A stretch of DNA of 64,000 nt. It comes from Litsea cubeba (lineage: Eukaryota; Streptophyta; Magnoliopsida; Laurales; Lauraceae). Below are positions 11,213 through 23,000 of this stretch, one piece after another; within the stretch, counting starts at the first letter, position 1, and every line of letters begins with the position of its first letter. A model generated the notes under the pieces. It was not told where the DNA came from and did no database searches. It worked only from the letters and a program-made list of their open reading frames with translations. The translations under genes were made by a program, and so were the position numbers. Location of the stretch: the NCBI GenBank assembly GCA_012931725.1, contig CM022946.1, positions 113,366,050 through 113,430,049 of the forward strand, given 5' to 3'.

Positions 11213-14200
11213 GCTAGTCGACATCTGCCGAAACAACATGAGAGCCAGAATCCGCTCCATGATCATCGGCAACAAATCAAAAAACCTGGGAGAACTCCTA
11301 GAAGCTTCCATGGAAGCTGAAACGGTGATTAAAGACCTCAACAGTCAGAAATCATCAAGAAAAGAGCCAACCGCCATTGCAACCTCTAAACCAAAGAAGA
11401 AAGAGGTCCTCAATGTGCAGACCAAGTCAGCTCCTCAGCCACCAAAGAAAGCTGAAAACAAAGCTGCTGGTAAGAGACCTGAACTCTCTGATGCCTTCAA
11501 AGAACGAGTAGAGAAGAAATACCCGTTTGATGAAGATGTTGATGAAATCTTCGGGGCTCTTGTGGCAAACGGCAAGCTCACCTTGCCTGAACCAAAAAGA
11601 CCGGGTGATGTTGGCAAAACCAACGATCCTCGGTACTGTCCATACCACCAGATGATCTCGCATCCTCTCAATCAATGCTTCGTTGTGAGAGAGAAAATAA
11701 ATGAGATGTGGAAAAACGGAGTCATCACCTTTGACAAAAACTATGGGTCTGCCTCCGTCAACATGGTGACATGTGGACAAACATCAAGATCACCGAAGAA
11801 GAAGATCACTACTTCCTTCAAGGTGATAAACTCAATCGAAGCGTCCGAGGAACTGGTTCCTTACCCGACACCAGACGGACAACCGATATGGGTACATCCC
11901 GATCTCCTGGAAGATGAAAATTGGGAGGTCGTGAAAACAAAGCCTACAGCTCAACAGCGAAGGCAGGCTAGGAAACATCTCCTCAAGCTCAAACGGCAAG
12001 AGAAGACCCAGCCAAAACTAGAGGTCAAAGAAAAGGCAGAGGCTTCCTCTACCGCTTCACTGGAGGTAACAAAAACATCCCTTCCAGAGACTTCAAAGGG
12101 GGTAAGGAAATTCACTCTCAGTGATTTCATGCCACCTCAATTTAAAGAAGCCATGCAGGAGGCATCATACTCTTGCAATTCAGTAGTTGGATTCTCCATT
12201 GATGGATACGAATCCAGCGACACCGATGATGGATTCGAATCCAACTACACAGATGAGTGGGAGGAGTCCCTTGAAACAGGAGAATATCTCTCCGATGAAG
12301 AATGGGTTCCTGAGTCTCATCTTATGCCAGTAATCTGGTATAACCCCCTACAGCCACAAGGATCCTGGTCTGATGATGAAGAAGACCAAGAGGCTGTACA
12401 AGAAAATGCTGCTGACCCAGCACCTCTCATTACTCCAGTGGAAATCAACAATGTTGAGCCACAAAGAGATGATGAAGAAGAAGATCCGGCTCCCATGCCT
12501 GATCTTGAAGAATATGCAAGGATCTTGCAGCGACTCGCTCTAGAACAAGAGCAAGAACGCGTCAACGAGCCTCCTCGCAATCCAGAGCCTGAAGTCCCTG
12601 AAGACCACCAGGTACATCCTCCCTTAACTCCTGAAAATGGAGAAAATTGCTGGATAGACGATCCTCTCACATCCGAGGATGAGTCTGACTCCGATCAGGC
12701 AACGTCTCCCGTCAGAGCTTCCTGTAATGTGATAATTCGGGATTATAGCTCTTCCGAAGCATCGTCTGATGAGAGCACTTACACTCCGGCGACGCCTAGC
12801 AATGTATCTTCTGGAGCCACCTCGTCTCACGTGACTTTCACTGAGATGACACCCTCTCAGGTTTCTTCTCCTGAGACTGTGACTTCAAAGTTCACACCCT
12901 TCCTGACTGAAGAATTCCCAGCCATTGATGCTTGGGACGATGAATTAGTCAACGAAGAAGAAAGATTGCTGGATGCTGTTCAGGACTTGTTCCCGGAAAA
13001 TGCTCCATGCAACACAATCACTGAGGATGGTAACTCTGCTGCTGATGCATCCTCAGCAAATGAAAAACGACAGCCTCTTGATCCTGAAGACAATCTTCCA
13101 AACGAAGACCCTTCTCAAGAAGCTCTCGAAGTTGGTAGAGGCACCCGCTCTGGCCGGGACTACCACAAAAATTACAACCAATCTTCCTTTACATATGTAA
13201 ATCCTTCGGGAAAAGATGTTGTAAGCGCCCCTAGTGGCAACAATGATGAACATGCAGGCCCTAAGGAGGCTTTCAAGTATGACTTGATTGAACACTTCAA
13301 GCACATACCTGCACGTCTGCACATCCTAGATTTGTTGCGAATGTCTCCGCACACTCGTGATAATCTCATCTCAGAATTACAAAAACTGAATGAGGATGTC
13401 GACAAACATGCCCCGCAAATCCTCCAAATTGAAATGGATTACCGGGTCAAAAACTCAGAAGCCTCCTCAAAGGGAGAAAAGAAGAAAACTGAGGGATCAT
13501 GCATTGAATGCCTCTCGGTTAAAAAAGCAGCCAGTGCAACCATCGCCTTCACAAAGGATGACCTCCTACTTGGCGAAACCAGGCATAACCGACCCCTGTA
13601 CTTCACAGGGTATATCAAGGAAATGCCTATGCATAGAGTTCAGATCGACCCAGGTTCTGCACTCAACCTTATCTCCACATCGGCTCTTGAAGAGTTGGGC
13701 ATCCCACCCAGCAAACTGAGCCACACATCTGTATCTATCTTTGGATACGATGGGAGTACTCAAAGGCCTATCGGCAAAATCAGGTTCAAATTGCAGATCG
13801 GTGATCTTATCTCTGAGGTCACAGTGTATGCAATAAAGACCCCTTCATGCTACAACATCCTTCTCGGACGCCCTTGGATCCATGAGAATGGTGTTGTCCC
13901 TTCAACTCTACATCAATGCATCAAGTTTGTTGGCGACGACGGCATGATACATCGAGTCTTTGCGGACAGAAAACCCTTCAAAGGTAAAGAAATCCACTTC
14001 GCAGACTCACAGATGTATGAAGGTGAAAAAGAAGAAGAGGAGAAGCATACAGCATCCTTTGCCGAAAATCTCCAGAAAGATAAAGGCAAAGCTCCTCAAC
14101 AATCACCGGAAGAAAACAAACCATCCGGTAAATCTGAAGAGAGCATGCAAACTCCCTTCATCATCTCCCTCAAATCTTCAAAGCCTTTGGTCATCACAAC

Positions 14201-17200
14201 TAAAGTGAAGAAGGCAAAACAAAAGCCTGGGGGCAAATTTGTTGTCTCTTTCGTGTCTATCATGCAAGACACGGACTCGGATTCAGAGCCAGAAGACGAC
14301 ACATCGTCAAGCCAAGCTGACACTCAGCAAGTTCAGCCTGCTCTTACTCCAATGGAGACAACTTCTGACATAGAAGATCCTACGTCAGCTTCCTTCGTTG
14401 TTCCAGCAACTTCAGCAAAGGAAAAGCCGATCTTCTTCCATAGATCGGATGCTTCTTCATCAAACTCCATGCTTGAACCTTTCCAAAATAAAGGTACGCC
14501 TCAACTATCCTTATACAGTTCTGTGGCACAAGCTATTATGAAGAAAATGGGCTATGACGCTCAAAACCCAGTCGGTTTGGGAGAAGGACGCGGTATTCTC
14601 ACGCCATTGGGGCCCGTCTTGACCAAAAGCCAGCTGGAAGATTGGAGACTCTACGGCTATGTAGAAAAGTCTTCACACGGGTTAGGGTATGATCCTGACA
14701 CTCCCTTGAGACAGTTGACACAAAGGCTTAAAAGTCAATATACTGACCAAGCCTCAACATCTCAAGTCCATGAAGACATCGATCTCCCTGGATATCTCTT
14801 TGATGAGTCACTTGACAAAGATCCAGGAAGCTCATCCAATTGGCACGATTTCTCCGAAAATGAAGAGGAGTTGTCCGATGGCACAGACGTGTGGACTTCT
14901 GACCCAGAAGAACCCTCATCTCCAAAAGAAGTAGCCTACTTCGACTCGGTTTCAACAGGCGATTGGGATCATCTCATAGCAAGCCTTGGGAAAATTACCG
15001 ATCAAGAAGACCCGTGGAAAGGAACAAAACCTTGGTCTGGAAATGCCCTTGAAACCCCAGAAGGTTTCGTTGAGCTGGAAGCCTCCGAAAATATTGTGGA
15101 GGAACCACCTTCGAACCTTCCAACAGAAGATCCTGTTCAAAAGATAGACTTGGGAACACCAGATAACCCACGTCCTGTATTCATAAGCAAGAATATAAAG
15201 GATGATGAGTTACCCGAGTATATCGCTTTTCTTCGTGAGTTCGTTGATTGCTTTGCATGGTCTTATGCTGAAATGCCAGGCTTAGACCCCAAAATAGCAG
15301 TTCACAAACTCAATCTTCAAGAAGACATCAAGCCTGTCAAGCAAGGCCAAAGAAGATTCCGTCCAGATGTGATGGATAAAATTGAACAAGAAGTTCAAAA
15401 ACTCAAAAGCGTCGGCTTCATCCGTGAGGAACAACATCCTGAATGGTTGGCCAACATTGTCCCCGTGACAAAGAAAAATGGGCAGATCAGGGTCTGTATT
15501 GACTATAGAGACCTGAATGGCGCATGCCCAAAAGATGAATTTCCGCTCCCCATACCAGAGGTAATGATTGATAATACCTGTGGATTCGAGCGAATGACAT
15601 TCATGGATGGTTTCTCTGGCTACAATCAGATAAAGATGCATCCTGAGGATGAAAAACATACATCCTTTCGAACCCCATTTGGCGTGTATTGTTACACTGT
15701 CATGCCATTTGGTTTGAAGAATGCTGGTGCCACATATCAGAGGGCTATGATGAAAATATTCCAAGATATGCAGCACAAGACGGTTGAATGTTACGTTGAT
15801 GACCTCGCCGTCAAAAGCAAAAGAAAAGAAGATCATCTCGAAAACCTTCGAGAAGTCTTCCTCCGGCTTCGCAAACACAAACTGCGAATGAATCCATTGA
15901 AATGCTTCTTCGGCGTCTCGTCGGGTAAGTTCCTCGGATTCTTAGTTCGGAAAGCTGGAATAGAGCTTGACCCCATAAAAGTCAAAGCCATTCTAGAAAT
16001 GCCCTCTCCAAGAACCTTGAGAGAACTCAAAGGGCTTCAAGGGAGATTGGCCTACATCAGACGGTTCATCTCCAATCTTTCGGGGAAATGCCGTCCATTC
16101 TCCCGGTTGATGAAAAAAGGTGTAAACTTTGTCTGGGATGCTGACTGTGAAGCTGCTTTCCAAGACATCAAGTCATACCTGACAAAACCTCCAGTGTTAG
16201 CTGCTCCTACCACTGGAAAACCATTCATCTTGTACACAAGAGCCCTTGATCACTCTTTGGGAGCTCTGCTTGCGCAAGAAAATGATCAAAGAAAAGAAGC
16301 TGCTCTATATTACCTCAGCCGCATGCTAGTAGGTGCAGAGCATCGCTACTCTCCAGTCGAAAAAGAATGTCTTGCAGTGATGTTCGCCGTACAAAAGCTG
16401 CGTCACTACTTGCTTTCCAATACAGTCTACCTGGTCTCGAGGGTCAACCTCTTGAAGGTCCTTGTCACAAAGGCAGGTTCTCTCAATGCTCGACTGGCAA
16501 AATGGTCCATCCTTCTGTCACAATTTGATATTAGGTATGTACCACAAAAAGCAATCAAAGGGCAAGCTCTAGCAGACTTCCTCGCAGAGCATCCATTGCC
16601 TAAAGATTCTCCACTCAGAGATGATCTCCCAGACGAACCAGTCTACAATGTGGAGACTTTCTCACAAAGTGCCTCCTGGGACATGTACTTTGACGGTGCA
16701 ACCAGGACAAATGAAAAAAGACAGCTGATCTCGGGAGTTGGCATCCTCTTTGTTAGCCCCGACAAATACATGATTCCACACGCTTTCTCGCTACTGGAAC
16801 CATGCACAAACAATGCAGCTGAATATCAAGCTCTGATCTTAGGATTGGAACTCGCCATCGAATCCGGTATCACTATGCTGGAAGTCTTTGGAGACTCTCA
16901 ACTGATCGTCAACCAGATGAATCAGAAATTTGAAGTCAGGAAGCCAGATTTGCTGCCCTACTACAACAAGGCACAATCACTTCTGCAAAAGTTTGACATC
17001 TGTCACATCACCCACATTCGTAGAGGTGAAAACATACGTGCAGATGCCCTAGCCGGACTTGCCGCATCCATGGCAATCCAGGAAGGGGAAAACATGCAAG
17101 TCACAGTGTGCGAAAGAAGAATCCTTCCTCCTCTTAACACACACCAAGCAGTTGCTGAATGCCACCAAGTGGTCGGAAGTCGGATTTCAATCCTTCAAAC

Positions 17201-18471
17201 TTCAATTGGCGACTGGAGGGATCCGTTCATTGATTACATTATGTTCGGAATCCTACCTGAAGATCCAAAAGAACGGGTAAGCATCCAAAGGCGAACCCCA
17301 AGCTTCCATTTGGATATTCCTTCAAAAATCCTTTACAGGAAATCCTTCAACGGAGTACTTCTACGCTGCTTGTCACAACAAGAGGCTGAAGAAACACTCA
17401 AAGAAGTTCATGCTGGTCTTTGTGGAGCTCATCAGGCTGGACCTAAGCTCTATGATCAGATAAAAAGGTTAGGATATTACTGGCCTACCATGGTAGCTGA
17501 TGCAATGCAATTTGCTAAGCACTGCCAACAATGCCAAGTTCATGGAGATTACATTCACATGCCTCCAGAATGGCTACATCCTACAGCGATCTCATGGCCT
17601 TTCGAAGCCTGGGGTATGGACATCATAGGTCCTATTTCTCCCCCTTCAAGCAAAGGTCATCGCTTCATCTTCGCCGCTACGGATTATTTCTCCAAGTGGT
17701 CAGAAGCATTTGCGTTTAACGAAATGAAGACCTCATCAGTCCTTCAGTTCCTACGCACCAACATCATTTGTCGTTTCGGTATACCCAAAAGATTCGTCCA
17801 TGATAACGGACCACAGTTCCGGGATCATCGATTCTACAGGTTCTGCGACAAATACAAAATCCAAAGCTGTCCTTCGACTCCATACAATCCGGCAGCAAAC
17901 GGGTTAGCAGAAGCTTTCAACAAGACACTCTGCAAAATCCTCAAAAAAATGGTCTCTAATCACAAAAGAGACTGGAGCGACAAAATGTCTGAAGCTTTGT
18001 GGGCCTATCGAACCACCGTTCGAGGACCAACCCATAGCACACCATTCTCCTTGGTCTATGGATGCGAAGCTGTCGTGCCCTTGGAAGTACAAATTCCTTC
18101 CTTGAGGGTATCCTTGCAAAATGACATGACTCAAGAAAGCAATGTCAAATTGCGGCTCCATGAGCTGGACAATCTCGATGAGAGACGGCTCGAAGCTCAA
18201 CAAAGCATTGAACTTTACCAAGCACGTATGGCAGGATCTTTCGATAAAAAGGTCAGGCAACGCGCCTACAAAAAGAATGACTTGGTTCTTGCGGTAAAAA
18301 AGACCAATGGTCTTCGCTCACAAGTCCAAAGGCAAATTTGAGCCGAAATGGGAGGGACCCTACGTCATCGACAAAGTTTTCTCCAATGGCGCATACGCAC
18401 TCCTAAACATGGAAGGTGACAGATGTATGCTGCCCATCAATGGCAAGTTCTTAAAGCGGTACTACCCTTGA
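11136..18471 (+). CDS. pol: Tat polyprotein: gag C-terminus, protease, RT, RNase H, archaeal RNase H, integrase
   Basis: One open frame of 2401 codons runs 11136-18341. The first 25 or so codons are out of the gag frame, so real coding enters at about 11210. Domains by residue: zinc-finger-like YCPYHQMISHPLNQC (~165-180); a long acidic Ser-rich linker; aspartic protease with DPGS (~837) and LLGRPW; a G-patch (KKMGYDAQNPVGLGEGRG, ~1135-1155); reverse transcriptase with YVDD (~1553); RNase H (~1680-1790); a second RNase H with YFDGA, NNAAEYQAL, GDSQ and ADALA (~1850-1970); and integrase with an H..H/CQQC finger (~2092-2130) and a D-D-E core (MDIIGPI, HDNGPQF, GLAEAFNK). One extra base in the A-rich tract at about 18303 shifts the frame. 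The integrase C-terminus (KWEGPYVI…FLKRYYP) continues in the next frame to a stop at 18469-18471. Confidence 0.9.
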
Positions 18472-18844
18472 AGACTTACCCAACTGGGTAAGAGCAATGC
18501 CTGTATGGCCAAAACCGGTTTCCAGGTACACGCTCGCTAAACCCACCCTTTTTTAGAATTTTCATATCAAATGTTGAAATTTCTAGAAATCTAAAACAAT
18601 GCTTACTTTCATCGTTTCATTGTTCAAAAAAATATATATCCAAGTTCAGGAACCTTTCCCTAACTTGACCAAAATTTTCAACCTTTGAACCCAAAATTCA
18701 TGGTTTGAAACAAAATCCGGATTCAGGGATTTCCACCCTAGTCCACCCTGCCTTTTACCGCCAAAATGGTTTTAGGTCAAAATTTATGACCCTCGTGTCT
18801 TTAAACAAAAAAAAAAATGGTTTTTCAAAAAACCCGCGAGGAAG

Positions 18845-19221
18845 CGACGCTTAGTCGATACTCGCACAAATCGGAAGCAAGCGAACCACGTTCGACACTT
18901 CCAAAATTGCAGGAAAGCGACATTTCGTCGATACTTGCAAAATCCTAAACTGTGGAGACGCAACATTTCAGTTGATATCCATAACCCAAAGGTTCGAGAA
19001 AACCACAAATTTCAAAAATCGTGGGGAAACGACATCAAGTCAGTACCCGCAAAACCAAAATTTTTGAAAAGCAAGGATGCGACATTCCATCGATACTTTC
19101 ACCCAAATCCACGAGGATGCGACATTCCATCGATACTCGCAACCGAATGAGCAAGGATGCGACATTCCATCGATACTTGCAAGAACATTCAGCAGGGAGG
19201 CGACTTTTAGTCGATACTTGC
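18845..19221 (+). repeat. Eight dispersed CGAC..TCGATACT motifs downstream of pol
   Basis: A ~20-bp motif of the form CGACATTCCATCGATACTTGC recurs at 18845, 18918, 18961, 19030, 19080, 19120, 19160 and 19201. Spacing is 39-73 bp. CGAC at one end and GTCG or ATCG at the middle make it partly palindromic. The copies at 19080-19160 are nearly identical and about 40 bp apart; the outer ones are diverged. There is no coding sequence. This lies between pol and the 3' end of the antisense gene. Confidence 0.8.
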
Positions 19222-19238
19222 ATTTTTTTTTAAATCAA

Positions 19239-19580
19239 AACAGGCTATAAATGCCACAAACAGGCTATAAATGCCACAAACCGGCTATAAATGCCATCAA
19301 AACCGGCTATCAATGCCACCAAAAACAAAACCGGCTATCAATGCCACAAACAAAAAAAAACTTGGATTTCAAAAAAAAAAAACGGCTATCAATGCCACCA
19401 AAACAAAACAGGCTATCAATGCCACCAAAAACCGGCTATAGATGCCACAGAACAAACCGGCTATCAATGCCACCAAAGCAGGCTATAGATGCCATAACAA
19501 AAAAAAACAACTCGGCTATCAATGCCACAAAAAAAAAAAAGGCTGGCTCTCATGCCAAAATTGGCTTCCATGCCACAAAC
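19239..19580 (+). repeat. Array of GGCTAT(A/C)AATGCCA motifs
   Basis: About a dozen copies of GGCTATAAATGCCA or GGCTATCAATGCCA are separated by A-rich spacers. The last copies decay to GGCTCTCATGCC and GGCTTCCATGCC. The same core is repeated inside the LTRs (about 7115-7195 and 27755-27830), so it occurs in two separate parts of the same element. Confidence 0.85.
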
Positions 19581-19651
19581 AAAAACCTGGTTTTCATGCC
19601 AAAACAATCACTTGACAAAAGATTTTCACAAAATGACAACCTTTTGATCAA

Positions 19652-19985
19652 ATCCCATTTAGCAATTACTTTTATCACAAAAAGATTCAAGTGAGCGTAG
19701 GGATAACAAAAAAAGAGCATCCCATTTAGCAATTACTTTTATCACGAAAAGATTCAAGTGAGCGTAGGGATAACAAAAAAAGAAAAGCATCCCATTTAGC
19801 AATTACTTTTATCACAAAAAGATTCAAGTGAGCGTAGGGATAACAAAAAAAAGAAAGTGTTCACAAGCACTACAAAAAAAAATTAACAAAAAAAGAGTAC
19901 CAAAAAATACATGTGGTACCAAAAAAAAAGTGTTCACAAGCACTACAAAAAATAAGTACCAAAAAAATACAAGTGGTACCAAAAA
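19652..19985 (+). repeat. Short tandem repeats (3 x ~68 bp, then 2 x ~65 bp)
   Basis: ATCCCATTTAGCAATTACTT starts at 19652, 19719 and 19789, each followed by AAGATTCAAGTGAGCGTAGG and an A-rich tail. After 19857 a second repeat, GTGTTCACAAGCACTAC … GTGGTACC, occurs twice. All lie just beyond the 3' end of the antisense gene. Confidence 0.85.
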
Positions 19986-20018
19986 AAAGAAAGAAGGATG
20001 GTTTCTGTATACAGGAGC

Positions 20019-23000
20019 TCAATCAAAAATGGTCTCCAGCCAAGAGTTCAGCTCCCCAAGCAAACTTTTAGCCTCAGCCGTCAAGGATTCCAAGGCACGC
20101 TTCTTCAGGAACCTGCCATGAGATGCTGGAGTGGGCTGTACCCCTTCTCTCACACCAGGAAGCTTACCTCGAGCAGTTTGCCATTGTTCATCCTCATCAG
20201 ATTTCCTTTTGAGAACCCGTTCGGCATCTGCAACCTGGTGAATCAGGGCACTCTCCCTGTCGCGAGCCTCTATTATGGCAGTCCACTTGGCAGCGACTTG
20301 TGCCTGCAAATGCTCAAGACGTTTCCTGGCCTCATCGACCTCCCTGTCAAGGATGTTGAGGTCATGTGTCAGCCTGATGATGGCTATCTCTTCTAAGTTC
20401 CTCTTTCGGACTGCCTGCTTCTGCTTTCTGTAGCCTCATCCAGGTCAGACTTAGCCTTATCAGCAGGGTCCAGGAACATCTCCTTGAAGAACTGGTCATC
20501 AGCCAAACTCACGGTCTCAAACCACTTGTCACCCAGTGCAATGATCCTATCAACGATCGCCCTGGCACCTGTGACATCCAGACCAGCCTCTTCAGCATCA
20601 CTGAGAATCTCCTGCACATGCTGGATCATGCCAAATCCGACTTCCAAGTGCCCAGAAAAGAGAGTCTCAATCCAAGAGCTCACAACTCGCACCACCACCT
20701 TCTTCGCAAAAAGAAGAGATGGCCCAGCTGAGGATTCGCCCAACTCCGTTGGTCGGCTACTCATGTCATCATCTGTTGAAAGAGTAACAAAAGAACTCTT
20801 TCCAGCTGAAGCTGCTCCTGCTCGGGAAGGAATCTCAGCGCGAGGAATCTCCTCAATATTGTCAGAGCTGGTCCCAGGAATCTCTACCTCTGGATCAACC
20901 TCTGGCATCTCTTGCTCTGGAAGCGACGAATCCTCCTCTGCCACTTCAAAACCTGCAAAGGAAACACAAAAAGGTATGAATATGACCCTGTTTGAAAATC
21001 ATTATCAGAGTTATAACTACAAAATACCTTCTTCGACGACTGGTGGAACACTTTCCTCCTCCATGAACTCATCGAAAGCATCATCAACATTTGCGTCCAT
21101 CGATGGTTCAAAGTCATCAGAACCCTGTGGCAAGTTAGCTGGCAACAAAAAAAATGTGTTAGCAAGCCAAGTCACAAACAAAAAAAAACAGAGAGCAAAA
21201 GAAGTCGTACCAATTGGAGATTCTGGATTTACTCCAGAGCCCGTCGGTTCTTCTTCAGGTGCCTCAACAGGATCCATCACCACCTCATCGGTTGGGACCT
21301 CAGGCATCACCAAGTCTTCCTCTGCTAAAAAAAAAAAAGAAGAAAAGCAGAAACAAGAAGCAAATCATAACATGGAAAAATCCCATGAAAAGAAATGGAA
21401 AGAGAAAAAGGAAGAATCATACCTTCACCGACGGTCTCTTCTTCTCGGCTTCTCTTCTCTGGAGGCTCGTCAGCATCCACTGGCACATCCTCATTGATAG
21501 TAAGAGGAACTTCCAAGTTAGGAGAGTCCTCATGCTGCCCCTTGCTACGATGATGACTCCTCCTCCTCTTACTCCTGCGGGCTCGCTTCTTAGAGGAACC
21601 TGCCCCGCTGTCAGAGTCAGGTTTGCCACTCGACTCATCACTGGATGGTCTGCTCTTGCCAGTAGACTCCACGGAAGCTTGCCTCTGCGCCGCTTGCATC
21701 CAAGCGCCAAGTTCGGCTTCCTCCTGTTCTAGCTGCTCCAAAGCCTCGTCAGGTATTTCTCGAACAGCTTCAGAACCGATGACGCCCTGGTCACCGAGAA
21801 AGCCTATCTTGTGCTTCTCTCCAGAAAGGAAGGCCCAAACTTCCTCTCGCCGGATGCCATCCGACTTTCCAAGGCCCTTTCCAGATGCCAGCTTCACATC
21901 AAGCTCCTTCCTGGAAAGTCCCCGATATGCCGAGAAGCTCTCCGCGAACCACTTCGCAAAGCCGGCAGTACGGGAAGTCAGCAACACAGGATAAGAAATC
22001 ATGGCTGTAGTGTCTTCAGCACTATAGAAAGCCCATGCATTTCTCCCGTCCTGTAAGCCTCCAAAGCGCTTCACCATGCTTGAAGGCGCTCCAACAACGC
22101 CTTGAGAAAAGCCCAGCTGCAAAGCAAAGCGAGAAGGTACATACGGCTGGATGTCGACGAAAAGATGTCTACGGTACACCATCGTGCCGACACGTATGCT
22201 GAAAAGCCACTCTCTCTCTGCATTTGTCAAGGAATAATGCCTTCCCGACCCCGCCCTGGTAGAGTCTCGGGAGGCACCAAAATCAAAAGCCTTCTTCCGC
22301 AACTCCGGAGAAAGCTTTACTAAAGACTGCCCCATCTCGACGTCCCTGAACCGTCGGATCCTCATGCGGGCAAACAAAAGTGATTCGGACACGGCTTTGC
22401 CCTTAGCCAGTCGAATCATCAGAGGATCATCATCCTGTGCAGCACCCAGCCGATGGAAGCCAGGACAGTGGTATACATACCATGAATAAAAGATATGGGC
22501 TGAAAATACCCTATTCATGGGAAGCCCAAGCCGAACCAGAAAAGCAGCAGCCTGCAGTTCGGTACACAGGTAGGAGTAAAGAGCTGGCACCAAAGCAAGC
22601 TGCTCTCCAAACGCCATCTGACAAGCCGGGAAAATACAATGCGGCCTGATGTGCGTTCCATCTCCTCCAGCAAATACAGCCTCACCAAGCCAATAAGTGA
22701 GGTAAACAGCGAGATCTCTTCGCAGTGCAATGTCAGGACATATGGCGTTTGTACTTGCACAGAAATCTCTCAACTCTTCTTGCATGGCCAAGATCTTCTT
22801 TGGATCCTGAGCTCCAGCTTCCTGGGTCACGCTATCAGAAGACTCCCTACTATCAAAAAAGTTGGGGAATGAAGAGCAAAAACTCTTCCAACTGCTGGAT
22901 CTAACTTTCGAACCCCCCTTCTCCTTCAAAAAATCATAGAAGGCGACGAGCTGAAAGTATAAAAGCCTGAACTCCTCAGACTGCCCCTCGAGGACGCTGT

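Noticed and set aside
20484..21497. 337-codon plus-strand ORF
   Set aside because: Shadow of exons 3-5 of the antisense PMD gene, which has domains and matching splice sites on the other strand.
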